Assembly: GCA_035651595.1 (NCBI GenBank)
Contig: DASRFJ010000185.1
Location: 51,278-115,277, forward strand
Direction of reading: 5' to 3'
Source: JAFARZ01 sp035651595
GTDB lineage: Bacteria > Actinomycetota > Actinomycetes > Streptosporangiales > Streptosporangiaceae
Length of the DNA stretch: 64,000 bases
Part shown: one piece after another, positions 1 to 8,021 of the stretch
Layout: each line of letters starts with the position of its first letter
Numbering within the stretch: position 1 is the first letter of the stretch
Made by a program: the position numbers and the translations under genes
Notes under the pieces: generated by a model
Database searches by the model: none
The model's input: only the letters and a program-made list of their open reading frames with translations
Told to the model about the DNA's origin: nothing

Positions 1-201
1 ACCTTCCCCGGCGACACCAAGATCACCAACGCCTGGAACGGCATCGCCACCCAGGCCGGCGAAAACGTCACCATCACCAACGAGCCCTACAACGCCACCA
101 TCCCGGCAGGCGGCAACACCGCCATGGGCTTCCAAGGCACCTGGACCAACAGCGACGCCGCACCCACCTCGTTCGCCGTCAACGGCACCACCTGCACCTG
201 A
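1..201 (+). CDS. C-terminal end of a secreted CBM2 carbohydrate-binding protein (5' partial)
   Basis: The reading frame enters from the left edge and stops at TGA 199-201, leaving about 66 residues. The sequence FPGDTKITNAWNGIATQ, then VTITNEPYNATIPAGG, then GFQGTWTNSDAAPTSFAVNG, then a terminal TCT, is the typical end of a family 2 cellulose- or xylan-binding module, with its conserved Trp residues and closing Cys. CBM2 modules sit at the end of secreted cellulases, xylanases or LPMOs; the catalytic part lies outside the window. It fits the GH5 cellulase found further on. Confidence 0.85.
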   Translation, partial: TFPGDTKITNAWNGIATQAGENVTITNEPYNATIPAGGNTAMGFQGTWTNSDAAPTSFAVNGTTCT

Positions 202-289
202 CATCCTGCCCCAACCCTCCGCTCCCACCTCGCCAACGTGCCAAATGCGCAGTTGAGCCCACTAGAGCGTGTCAAAATGCGCGCCGCCG

Positions 290-1591
290 TTAGAAGAAGG
301 CGTGCACCACGTCACGCACCAGGCCGTCGTCGTCGACCACGGGCATCACCCGCCACTTGTCCAGGGTGGTGCACGGGTGGGAGATGCCGAAGCAGACCAG
401 GTCGCCCGGCGCCAGTGCCGTCTGCTCAGGGACGGACACGTACGCGTGCTGGTCCATCAGCTTGGTGACCCGCCAGTCCGGTCCCGCCGAGGTACCGTCC
501 GCGGTACGCAGCGGGACCGGCAGGCCGGCGTCGAATCCCGCGTCGCGCCGGCCGAAACCGAGGATCGCCAGGCCCGGCTCGGGCCGGGACCACACCTGGG
601 CCCAGAGCTCGATCGCGGGCCGGAACTCCGGTGTGCCGGCGATGCCGCGCGCGCCGGGGGACATCCGCGCGTAAATGCCGTGGTCGTGGGCCAGGTACGC
701 GCCGCTGCGCAGCACCACGCGAAAGCCGTCCGTACCGCCCATGGTCAGCTGCTCGGTGACCAGGTCGAAGCACGTGCTGCCGCCGGCGGACACGACGAAG
801 TCCGCCGCGTCGCCGGGTCGCAGCGTGTCGGCCAGCCGGCGGAGCCGCCGGCAGAACTCGGTGACACGGGCGAGCATCTCGGACGTGTCGTCGTGGCCGA
901 TGGTGCCCTCGAACCCGGAGACGCCGGCCAGCCGCAGGCCCGGGGTCGCGCTGACCGCCTTGGCGACCGCGAGGGCTTCCTCGTCGGTGCGGCAGCCAGT
1001 CCGGCCGTCAGCGTGGCCGATCTCGACCAGGACGGGGAGTGGTCGGACGGGAAGGTCGTGCCCTGAGGTCGAGCCACCGTACGTTCTGGCCAGAAATTCT
1101 GTGGTTTTAATGTCGTCGACGTAGCACAGCGGCTCGAAGTCCGGGTCGGCGGCCATCTCGGCGGCCAGCCAGGCGATCCCGGCCGCGTCGGTGAGCTCGT
1201 TGGCGAGCAGCAGGCGGCCGAAGCCGAAGTCGCGGTAGACGCGCAGCTGGCCGATGGAAGCGACGGTGATGGCCCAGGCGCCGTGGGCGATCTGGAGGGC
1301 GGCGAGCTCGGGGGACATGTGGGTCTTGCCGTGCGGGGCGTGGTCGACGCCGTGGCGCGCGCAGTAATCGGCCATGGCCCGCGCGTTCGCTTGGAGAGCG
1401 CTTTCCCGGAGGGCGAGCACCGGGTAGTTGAGGCCGGCCAGGTGCAGCGGCGGGTGCGCCCGCGCCATCGAGGCGGCGCAGACCGCGTCCTGGCAGGCGA
1501 AGCCCTTCTCGGTGGTGTCGATGGGGCGCGCGCGGAGCGCTTCGAGGCGTTCCGCGAGACGCGGGGGGAGTCCGCTGTCGGTTATCAGCAC
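290..1591 (-). CDS. PLP-dependent D-serine dehydratase-like / D-threonine aldolase family protein
   Basis: 433 residues. The alanine-racemase-type N-terminal barrel carries the PLP lysine in HGKTH (Lys about 89). The C-terminal DSD1-like domain ends in HPCTTLDKW (about 407-415), whose His and Cys bind the divalent metal in this family. Members eliminate or cleave D-beta-hydroxy amino acids such as D-serine or D-threonine; the exact substrate cannot be read from sequence. The GTG start at 1591 lies 3 nt after the stop of the CGNR regulator, so the two are one transcription unit read leftward and the regulator probably controls this enzyme. The protein is expected to be cytoplasmic. Confidence 0.82.
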   Translation of the reverse strand: MLITDSGLPPRLAERLEALRARPIDTTEKGFACQDAVCAASMARAHPPLHLAGLNYPVLALRESALQANARAMADYCARHGVDHAPHGKTHMSPELAALQIAHGAWAITVASIGQLRVYRDFGFGRLLLANELTDAAGIAWLAAEMAADPDFEPLCYVDDIKTTEFLARTYGGSTSGHDLPVRPLPVLVEIGHADGRTGCRTDEEALAVAKAVSATPGLRLAGVSGFEGTIGHDDTSEMLARVTEFCRRLRRLADTLRPGDAADFVVSAGGSTCFDLVTEQLTMGGTDGFRVVLRSGAYLAHDHGIYARMSPGARGIAGTPEFRPAIELWAQVWSRPEPGLAILGFGRRDAGFDAGLPVPLRTADGTSAGPDWRVTKLMDQHAYVSVPEQTALAPGDLVCFGISHPCTTLDKWRVMPVVDDDGLVRDVVHAFF

Positions 1592-1594
1592 CCT

Positions 1595-2104
1595 TCAGAC
1601 GCTATCGCCTGGGTGATGGCGGGCGTAGTGCCTGGCCGCGCGGACCCGGGCCGCGCAGCGGGTGGAGCACCACTGGCGGGCGCCGTGGCTGCGCAGGTAC
1701 CACCGGATGCAGCCGTGCGCGCCGCAGGCGTGCAGCCGCGCCGCGGCCGGGCCGGCCAGCAGCGCGATCGCATCGGCGGCCAGCGCGGCTTGGCTGCCGT
1801 TGGCGGTGCGGTAGCTCGTCTCGCGGGGGCCGGAATCGTCCCAGGTCAGCTGCGTAACGAGCGGTCCGGTGGCGGCGGCCTCGTTGACCGCGGCGAGAGC
1901 GCCGGGCGGCGGCGCCGTCGCGGTCTCGTACGCCTCGAACAGGACGCGGATCGCCTCGCGAAGCTCTCGGAGCCGCGCGGCGTCCTCGCCCTCGAGCAGA
2001 TCGGCCTCCGCGCCGCCAGGCAGCAGCAGCCGCGTGTTCACCAGCGCGAGGGAGGGGAAGTCCTGCTCGCCTTCGGCCGGCTTCGGTTTGACTGTCACGG
2101 ACAT
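1595..2104 (-). CDS. ABATE/CGNR zinc-finger transcriptional regulator
   Basis: 169 residues. The N-terminal ABATE-type domain begins at LALVNTRLLL (about residue 19). The C-terminal CGNR zinc finger reads CGAHGCIRWY, then RQWCSTRCAARVRAARH, so it has four metal-binding cysteines and a basic tail. This family is thought to regulate stress or antibiotic-related genes. It is the first gene of a two-gene leftward unit with the D-serine dehydratase-like gene, and divergent from the MBL gene. A palindrome lies 10 nt upstream of its ATG, suggesting autoregulation. A second, distant paralogue is at 45338-45964. Confidence 0.85.
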   Translation of the reverse strand: MSVTVKPKPAEGEQDFPSLALVNTRLLLPGGAEADLLEGEDAARLRELREAIRVLFEAYETATAPPPGALAAVNEAAATGPLVTQLTWDDSGPRETSYRTANGSQAALAADAIALLAGPAAARLHACGAHGCIRWYLRSHGARQWCSTRCAARVRAARHYARHHPGDSV

Positions 2105-2113
2105 GAGGATAGT

Positions 2114-2143
2114 CTAACGCTAAATTACTAGTTTCAGCGTTAG
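2114..2143. promoter_or_regulatory. Palindromic operator candidate between CGNR regulator and MBL gene
   Basis: Perfect 8-bp arms CTAACGCT (2114-2121) and AGCGTTAG (2136-2143) enclose an AT-rich 14-nt spacer. The right arm overlaps the Shine-Dalgarno region of the MBL gene and the left arm lies just upstream of the CGNR ATG, so a bound protein could block both. The core TAAC-N20-GTTA has exactly the spacing found beside the second CGNR gene (45953-45984). Confidence 0.6.
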
Positions 2144-2154
2144 GAGATGTCGCG

Positions 2155-2928
2155 ATGGGCGATGTGCGCATCCGGGTGGCCGGCGGACCGACGGCGATAC
2201 TGGAGATCGGCGGACTTCGGCTGGTCACCGACCCGACGTTCGACGCACCTGGCACGTATCCGCTGGGGGACGGTTCCGTCCTTACCAAGACCGCACCCGC
2301 CGCGTTCGGGCCCGCTGCCATCGGGCCGGCCGACGCGGTCCTGCTGTCGCACGACCAGCACGCCGACAACCTCGACGACTCCGGCCGCGCCTACCTGCGC
2401 CAGGTGCCGCGGACGATCACCACGAGCAGCGCTGCCGCGCGGCTGGCGGCCGACCTCGGTGACGCCGTCACCGGGCTGGCGCCCTGGGAGTCCGTCCCGG
2501 TCGGCGACCTGGTCGTCACCGCGGTCCCGGCGCGGCACGGGCCGGCGGGATGCGAGCCGGTCATGGGCGAGGTCACCGGTTTCGTGCTGACCGGGGACGG
2601 CGTGCCTTCGGTGTACCTGAGCGGGGACAACGCGTGGCTCGGCGCGGTTGAGAACGTCGCCGCGCGGTTCGGCCCGGTCGGCATCGCGATCCTGTTCGCG
2701 GGTGCGGCAAGCGCCCCGGCCCGGTTCGATGGCGCGCTGCTCACGATCGACAGCGCGCAGGCCGCCACGGCCGCGCGGCTGCTCGGCGCGGGGACCGTGG
2801 TGCCGGTCCACTACAACAGCTGGGCGCACCTGCACGAGGGCGCGGATTCGCTTCGGGCGGCATTCGACGCTCTGGGACTCGGCGGCCGCCTGGTGCTGCT
2901 CGCCCCCGGCGAGGAAGCGGTCATCTGA
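2155..2928 (+). CDS. MBL-fold metallo-hydrolase (UlaG-like)
   Basis: 257 residues. It has the compact metallo-beta-lactamase pattern: GGLRLVTDPTFD near residue 20, then LLSHDQHADNLD (about 62-73) supplying the H-x-x-x-H-x-D metal motif, then a central GDNAW segment and a C-terminal VPVHYNSW histidine. Relatives are UlaG-like lactonases and phosphodiesterases of unknown substrate. TAGGAG stands about 9 nt before the ATG. It is divergent from the CGNR unit and shares the palindrome 2114-2143, so it may belong to the same regulon. Confidence 0.8.
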   Translation: MGDVRIRVAGGPTAILEIGGLRLVTDPTFDAPGTYPLGDGSVLTKTAPAAFGPAAIGPADAVLLSHDQHADNLDDSGRAYLRQVPRTITTSSAAARLAADLGDAVTGLAPWESVPVGDLVVTAVPARHGPAGCEPVMGEVTGFVLTGDGVPSVYLSGDNAWLGAVENVAARFGPVGIAILFAGAASAPARFDGALLTIDSAQAATAARLLGAGTVVPVHYNSWAHLHEGADSLRAAFDALGLGGRLVLLAPGEEAVI

Positions 2929-3043
2929 CCGTAAGGATTTTCCGCTGCGGTCTCCGAGACGGTTCTCTAACGTTGGGTGTGGGACGCCAGCTTGCCAGTA
3001 AGGACGCGCTCAGCGCGCGTTCACCGCGGCAAGAGAGGAGTCC

Positions 3044-4192
3044 TTGCTCATGTCCGACCGCTATACCGCACGCTCCGGCCGCCGCCGCCACACCCGCCTC
3101 GGCAGGCGGCGCCGGAACGGGCGGCTTGTCCCGTGGCTGGTCGCCTTCCTCGTCAGCATGGGTCTTATCGTCGCCGGATTCCAGCTCGCGCACGGCAGCG
3201 GCGGTGTGCTGAGAACGTCGGCGGATGTGCGGGGGGCGGATGTGCGGGGGATGGACGGCTGGGGACGCGGCGGCTTTCCGATGATGCCAGGGTCCGGATC
3301 TGGACTTGGATCTGGATCGGCCGGGCTCGGGCCGGTCAACGCCGCCGACGAGATGAGCGCGAACTGGGCCGGTTACGCCGCCACCGGCGCGGCCGGGTCG
3401 CAGACCAGCGTGTCCGCGTCCTGGGCGGAGCCGGCGGTGACCTGCACCGGCGGCGGGCAGACGTTCTCCGCGTTCTGGGTGGGCCTGGACGGCGACGGGA
3501 CGGCCACCGTCGAGCAGACCGGCACCGAGGCCGACTGCTCGGGCGGGGCGGCCACCTATCAGGGCTGGTACGAGATCTTCCCGAACGCCCCCGTCTTCTA
3601 CAACAACCCCGTGCAACCCGGCGACGCGATGAGCGCCACGGTCGTGTCCCAGGGCAACGGCATGTTCCAGCTGACCCTGTCCGACGCCACGGCTGGGTGG
3701 AATCAGTCCACCCAGCAGAGCGAGCCGAACGCGCAACTCGGGTCCGCGGAGATCATCGCGGAGGCACCGAGCGACGGTCAGCAAGTGCTGCCGCTCGCGA
3801 ACTTCGGCACCGTCGGGTTCACCAACGCGACCGTGGACAATCAGGCGCTCGGCGGGGCGAACGCCGCGGCGATCACGATGGGGGCCGGCGGCACGACGCT
3901 GGCAACGCCTTCGGCGCTCAACGGCGGAAACGCGTTCACCGTCACCTGGAACGCCAGCAACGCCAGCAACGCCGGCGCCGCGGGTGCGGGTACCGGCGGT
4001 GCGGGCGCCGGCAACGGCAACGGTGACGCCAGCAACGGCTGGCCCGTCAGCGATACCAGCGGCACCGGCGGCGCCAGCGGCACCCGCGGCACCGGCGGCA
4101 CCGGCGGCACCAGCGGCACCGGCGGCACCAGCGGCACCGGCGGCACCGGCGGCTCGCCCGCGAGCGCCCCCTGGTGGGGGTCGGGCTATTGA
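3044..4192 (+). CDS. Secreted peptidase G1 family protein (glutamic endopeptidase-like)
   Basis: 382 residues; the true start may be the second ATG at 3050. A basic N-terminus is followed by one hydrophobic segment (about 29-47), so it is exported or anchored. Residues 105-265 carry eqolisin hallmarks: SANWAGY, FSAFWVGLDG, TVEQTGTEADC (Gln about 158, the expected catalytic Gln), WYEIFP and GSAEIIAEAP (a Glu in 236-240 expected as the second catalytic residue). The tail after about 300 is a Gly/Thr/Ser repeat that may lie in the wall. G1 enzymes are acid endopeptidases, which would suit an acidic soil, but activity is inferred. It has its own promoter region after a 115-bp gap. Confidence 0.8.
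   Translation: MLMSDRYTARSGRRRHTRLGRRRRNGRLVPWLVAFLVSMGLIVAGFQLAHGSGGVLRTSADVRGADVRGMDGWGRGGFPMMPGSGSGLGSGSAGLGPVNAADEMSANWAGYAATGAAGSQTSVSASWAEPAVTCTGGGQTFSAFWVGLDGDGTATVEQTGTEADCSGGAATYQGWYEIFPNAPVFYNNPVQPGDAMSATVVSQGNGMFQLTLSDATAGWNQSTQQSEPNAQLGSAEIIAEAPSDGQQVLPLANFGTVGFTNATVDNQALGGANAAAITMGAGGTTLATPSALNGGNAFTVTWNASNASNAGAAGAGTGGAGAGNGNGDASNGWPVSDTSGTGGASGTRGTGGTGGTSGTGGTSGTGGTGGSPASAPWWGSGY
4060..4153 (+). repeat. In-frame 9/18-bp tandem repeat coding a Gly-Thr/Ser tail
   Basis: Alternating GGCACCGGC and GGCACCAGC units encode TGGT and SGTG steps at the C-terminus of the G1 peptidase. All copies keep the frame. The copy number is probably variable between strains. Confidence 0.8.
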
Positions 4193-4271
4193 GCTAGCTC
4201 ACTCCAGCCACAGCCGTCCCAGCGGACCCAAACCACCGCTTGTCCCGGGCTCCGAAGGCGGTCCGGAAAAG

Positions 4272-4317
4272 ATTGCGGACACTTACCCCCCGAACTGGTG
4301 GGGTAAGTGTCCGCAAT
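4272..4317. repeat. Intergenic inverted repeat, family B copy 1
   Basis: Perfect 18-bp arms starting ATTGCGGACACTTACCCC (4272-4289 and 4300-4317) with a 10-nt loop. It lies between convergent genes (ends at 4192 and 4448). A second copy at 22180-22225 shares the arms with a compensatory base-pair change, and shares the flanking word GGTCCGGAAA in the same relative position. It could act as a two-way terminator, or be a small palindromic repeat element. The rest of 4193-4447 shows nothing else. Confidence 0.8.
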
Positions 4318-4447
4318 AATCTGGACCCCCCAATCAGGTGCCCGAAATACGACCATATATCCGGTTCGTCAACGGGACGGCCCGCCGAGCGCGCGTTGCC
4401 TCCGGGCGACAAAAGGCGCGGAAGGCAACCGCGCCCGCGAACCCCGG

Positions 4448-5632
4448 CTAGCGCACGAATGGCCTCGCCGCACTCGCGACAGCAGCCACTCTGGAAACGT
4501 CAGCAATACTAGCAACATTAGCCGCACCAACCACGCCCGGCACACCAGAACCGACAGCCACACCCGCCGCGCTCACACCACGGCGGCGACCGAGCCTGCA
4601 AACCACGACGATCACGCACGCGATCAGGGCCGAAGGCAGGTAGAGCAGCACGCCAGAGGACTCGATCGCGTTGATCCCCTCGAGGGACCAGATGAGGTCA
4701 GCGGCCAGCTTGTCCGCCCAGATGTACGCGAACGGGATCATCGACACCGCGAACAGCGCCAGCACGCGCCGTCCGACGGCGGTGAACAGGCAGCCTGCCG
4801 ACGCGAGCACGAGCACGCTGGCGATCAGCAGGTCCCCGCCGATGCCGGTGACCTCGGTCGGCTGGAGCGGGGCGAGGCCGCTCAGCCCGCCTGGCACCGG
4901 CGCGGCGGTCGCCCAGGTGTCCGTCAGGTAGCCGGTCAGTGTGAATCCGCCCAGGCTGAAGCCGCCGAGGATCAGTGCGACGACCGTGATCGACGTGACG
5001 CCCCACCAGCGCAGCACAGCCAGCCCGCGCCCGGCCTCGCGCGACAGCAGCAGCCCGACGGCGGCGGTGAGCGCGAGCAGCACAGAGAACGCGATGGCCG
5101 GCGAGGAGTACGTGGGCAGCAGGAACAGCTGGCCGAGGGCCAGCGCCACCGCCACCACGCCGGCGAGCCGGCGCGGACCAAGGAGCGAAAGACACGCCAG
5201 CAGCGGCGCGCCGATGGTCAGCGGCCAGTCCGGCACGGACATCGAAACCGTCAGCGAGGGATGTCCGATCACCAGGCTCGCCACGGCCTGCGGGAGGCCG
5301 AACTGCGCCAGCATCGAGACCAGCAGGAGCAGCGGCGCGACCACGCTCGTCACGGCCAGCGCGTCACTCCATCGCTCGTCGCGGACCAGTCCGCCGAACA
5401 AGCCGAGCAACCCGTGCCGGCGGTAGCGCTGCCGAACGGACCAGATCCAGATCCGGACCGCCCCGCCGAACAGGTCGGCCAGGTCGGCCAGGTGAGCCAG
5501 CGTGCCCCCGGTCGCCCCGGCGAGCAGCACGCCGACGATCTCGTCGGCGTGCTCCGCCCGGTGCGCGGCCGGGTACAGGGCGAGCAGCATGCGGTAGCGG
5601 CGTTCGAGACTCCAGGCCGCAACCTCGCTCAT
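4448..5632 (-). CDS. PadR-associated polytopic membrane protein
   Basis: 394 residues. The first 35 residues (SLERRYRMLLALYPAAHRAEHADEIVGVLL) look like the soluble prefix often found on PadR-linked membrane proteins. The rest is rich in hydrophobic helices from about residue 70 to 340, roughly eight to ten segments. No transporter or enzyme motif was recognised. Its ATG overlaps the PadR stop by 4 nt, so the two are cotranscribed and the PadR protein is likely its repressor. The function is unknown. Confidence 0.75.
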   Translation of the reverse strand: MSEVAAWSLERRYRMLLALYPAAHRAEHADEIVGVLLAGATGGTLAHLADLADLFGGAVRIWIWSVRQRYRRHGLLGLFGGLVRDERWSDALAVTSVVAPLLLLVSMLAQFGLPQAVASLVIGHPSLTVSMSVPDWPLTIGAPLLACLSLLGPRRLAGVVAVALALGQLFLLPTYSSPAIAFSVLLALTAAVGLLLSREAGRGLAVLRWWGVTSITVVALILGGFSLGGFTLTGYLTDTWATAAPVPGGLSGLAPLQPTEVTGIGGDLLIASVLVLASAGCLFTAVGRRVLALFAVSMIPFAYIWADKLAADLIWSLEGINAIESSGVLLYLPSALIACVIVVVCRLGRRRGVSAAGVAVGSGVPGVVGAANVASIADVSRVAAVASAARPFVR

Positions 5633-5946
5633 GCTGTGCCTCCCGCCATGCCTAGCCGGAACGCGGCGGCAGCGACGTTCGCGCGCATGTGCTCGACTTC
5701 CGCGGCGAGCTGATGCGTGCCCTCGGGGGTGATCCGGTAGTAGCGGCGCAGCCGCCCATCGACGATCTCCTCCTTGTCACCTTCGACCAGGCCATCGGCC
5801 CGGAGCCGGTCCAGCGCGGCGTACAAGGTGCCTGCCCGGAGCCGGACGCGCCCGTCGGAGATCCGGGCGACATCGGTCATGATGCCGTAACCGTGCTGAG
5901 CCCCCGCGGCCAGCGCGGTAAGTATCAGGAACGTCGGCTCTTGCAT
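5629..5946 (-). CDS. PadR family transcriptional regulator
   Basis: 105 residues from the chosen ATG at 5946, which has AGAAGG upstream; a longer frame to 5991 adds 15 residues without a ribosome site. FLILTALAAGAQHGYGI, LRAGTLYAALDRLRADGLV and RRYYRITPEG are the winged-helix signature of PadR family 1. Such proteins usually repress an adjacent membrane or efflux gene and release on ligand binding. It is translationally coupled to the membrane protein downstream. Confidence 0.88.
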   Translation of the reverse strand: MQEPTFLILTALAAGAQHGYGIMTDVARISDGRVRLRAGTLYAALDRLRADGLVEGDKEEIVDGRLRRYYRITPEGTHQLAAEVEHMRANVAAAAFRLGMAGGTA

Positions 5947-6355
5947 TGCCTTCTTGCGCACAGCACCTTTATATGCAGTTCGCCGGTACATCTCAATCTG
6001 TTTGCTGGTTCGCTCGCGGGCGGGGCTGATCTTTCTAGTTCGCTCGCGGGCGGGGCGCTTTGAGGCGTCGCCTTCCCTCCTCGCTCACGACTTCGTCGCT
6101 CGCTCGTCGGTCCAGGCAACGCCGCGCCCCTGGCTTCGCGAACTGGCGCGCCAAATACAGAGCGATACGTAGCTTTCTGCGTACCAAAGTGACCGCTGTG
6201 AAGCATGTCTCATATCCCCGCACCGACAGTGATATTCACCCTGTAACCGACTACGCACTGCTTGTTGCAATACGCCCGCAGTTATCTCATGATGGACATT
6301 GAGTAACCAAAGGCAGGGCCATAAACGCCGGGGGCCTGGACATAGAAGGGGCGCA
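5947..6355. other. Intergenic region with a direct repeat
   Basis: No gene seen. A near-perfect GTTCGCTCGCGGGCGGGGC (19 nt) occurs twice, at about 6008-6026 and 6038-6056, with a 30-bp period. The stretch 6150-6300 is clearly less GC-rich than the surroundings and probably holds the promoter of the MFS gene. Confidence 0.5.
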
Positions 6356-7657
6356 GTGAACGGTGCTGCATCGCCGCGCGCCACGTTCCGCGACGTTTTC
6401 GCGGTTAGCGAATTCCGTAACCTCTGGTTCTCCGAAATGCTTTCCGTGGCCGGCGACCGCCTCGCGCTCGTCGCGCTGACGCTGTACGTCTACGACAAGA
6501 CGAACTCCCCGCTGTACACGGCGATCGCCTACGCGGCCGGTTACGTCCCGTGGGTGCTCGGCGGCTTCTTCCTCGGCACGATCGCCGACCGCAGGCCGCG
6601 GCGCGGGGTCATGGTCACCTGCGACCTGGTCCGCACCGTGCTCGTCGCCGCGATGATCCTGCCGCGGATGCCGCTGGCCGGGCTGATCGCGCTGATGTTC
6701 GCGACCACGATGTTCGCGCCGCCGTTCGAGTCCGCTCGCGCGAGCATCACCCCGGACATCCTCAAGGGGGAGCACTACGTCCTTGGCACCGCGATCATCC
6801 AGACCACGTTCCTCGCGGGGCAGGTGGTCGGCGCGGCCGGGGGCGGCATCGCCGTCGCGTTCTTTCACGTCAAGCCGAGCCTGGTCATCGACGCGGCGAC
6901 GTTCGTGCTGTCCGCGCTGCTGATTCAGTTCGGCACCAAGAAGCGGGCACCCGCCGTCGCGCGCGACTCCGCCGTCGCCAAACAGCGTCCGATGGCGAAC
7001 ATGCGCGCCGGGTTCCGCCTGGTCTTCGGCAATACGGCGCTGCGCACGCTGATCATGTTCGGCTGGCTGGTCGTCTGGTACACGGTGCCGGAGGGAATAG
7101 CGGCGCCCTATGCGCGCGCCCTGCACGGCGGTTCGATCGCGACCGGAGCCGTCCTGGCTTCGGTAGTCCTCGCGACCGCGATCGTCACGCCACTGTTCAG
7201 CCGCATCCTCAACCCGCGAAGACGCGTCGACTGGATGGGGCCGCTGGCCATCGCGTGCAACGGCTCCCTCGTGCTGATCGCGCTCCACCCCAGCCTGATC
7301 GCCAGCCTGGTGATCTTCTCGGCGTCGAGCGCGTTCGGGTGCTATCAGATCGCCGCGAACACCGCCTTCGTCGTCCGGGTACCGAACGAGCGAAGAGCTC
7401 AGGCCTTCGGTATCGCCAACATGGGCGTGATGATCGGGCAGGGACTGACGTTCGTGGCGGCTGGCGCCGCCGCGCAGATGTTCTCCCCGGCCGCGGTCAT
7501 CGGCGTCGCGGGTGGTATCGGTATGGTGCTGGCCATCATCTTCACCGCACAGTGGCGCCACGTGTCGCCACCAGGCGGACGTCATGCGGCTAGGAGGCGT
7601 CCCACTCCTGCCGCGCCGGTTAGAAGTAGAAGTAAGGTGCCGCTACGTGGGGCGTAG
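6356..7657 (+). CDS. MFS transporter (MFS_3-type exporter)
   Basis: 433 residues from GTG 6356, chosen because GAAGGGG lies 4 nt upstream; a TTG at 6299 in the same frame would add 19 residues. FRNLWFSEMLSVAGDRLALVALTLYVYD and GTIADRRPRRGVM (cytoplasmic loop 2-3) are typical of the 12-helix efflux family that includes macrolide and siderophore exporters. About twelve hydrophobic segments are visible, and the C-terminal 40 residues are basic. The cargo cannot be inferred, and there is no linked biosynthetic gene. Confidence 0.82.
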   Translation: MNGAASPRATFRDVFAVSEFRNLWFSEMLSVAGDRLALVALTLYVYDKTNSPLYTAIAYAAGYVPWVLGGFFLGTIADRRPRRGVMVTCDLVRTVLVAAMILPRMPLAGLIALMFATTMFAPPFESARASITPDILKGEHYVLGTAIIQTTFLAGQVVGAAGGGIAVAFFHVKPSLVIDAATFVLSALLIQFGTKKRAPAVARDSAVAKQRPMANMRAGFRLVFGNTALRTLIMFGWLVVWYTVPEGIAAPYARALHGGSIATGAVLASVVLATAIVTPLFSRILNPRRRVDWMGPLAIACNGSLVLIALHPSLIASLVIFSASSAFGCYQIAANTAFVVRVPNERRAQAFGIANMGVMIGQGLTFVAAGAAAQMFSPAAVIGVAGGIGMVLAIIFTAQWRHVSPPGGRHAARRRPTPAAPVRSRSKVPLRGA

Positions 7658-8021
7658 CGGACATTGGTTGCGGCAGTGACGTCGTCAGGTCCACGTGTCA
7701 CGCATCGCAAATCTCCCTCTAAAAAGATCTCTATTTTGGGCAGAACGTGCTGTGGTATCAGGCCCAGGCCATGCGCATCTCCCTGCCCCTCCCTCCGGCA
7801 GCGATATGTACTTGTGACGACCCCCTCGCGCTGTGTACGCGGGGTAATCGTTGCTCGTTAATCCCCATTTAGCGCCCGGAATCCAGCGGATAAAGGCAAA
7901 CGGCCGCAGATAGTACACAAGTCGGCCAAGATGAGCTAAGGTAGCTATACGGAGCTAGTCATTTACGGTGAGCTGCCGACTAGGTAGTTAAACCACTGAG
8001 CCCCAGCCGGAGCGGTGGCGC
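7658..8021. other. Intergenic region, no gene recognised
   Basis: This 364-bp stretch is less GC-rich than average around 7700-7980. Short open frames exist on both strands but have poor codon use and no ribosome sites. It presumably holds the promoter of the diguanylate cyclase gene. Confidence 0.4.

Noticed and set aside
4307..5713. Plus-strand open frame across the PadR-linked membrane protein
   Set aside because: Charge-rich low-complexity product (Gln/Arg/Glu), no ribosome site; the opposite strand has a coherent membrane protein coupled to PadR.
6197..6212. Possible CRP site TGTGA-AGCATG-TCTCA upstream of the MFS gene
   Set aside because: One half-site is imperfect, so it was not listed, unlike the perfect palindrome at 63767.
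7685..7918. 77-codon minus-strand frame before the diguanylate cyclase
   Set aside because: No ribosome site, poor codon use for this genome, and no recognisable pattern.
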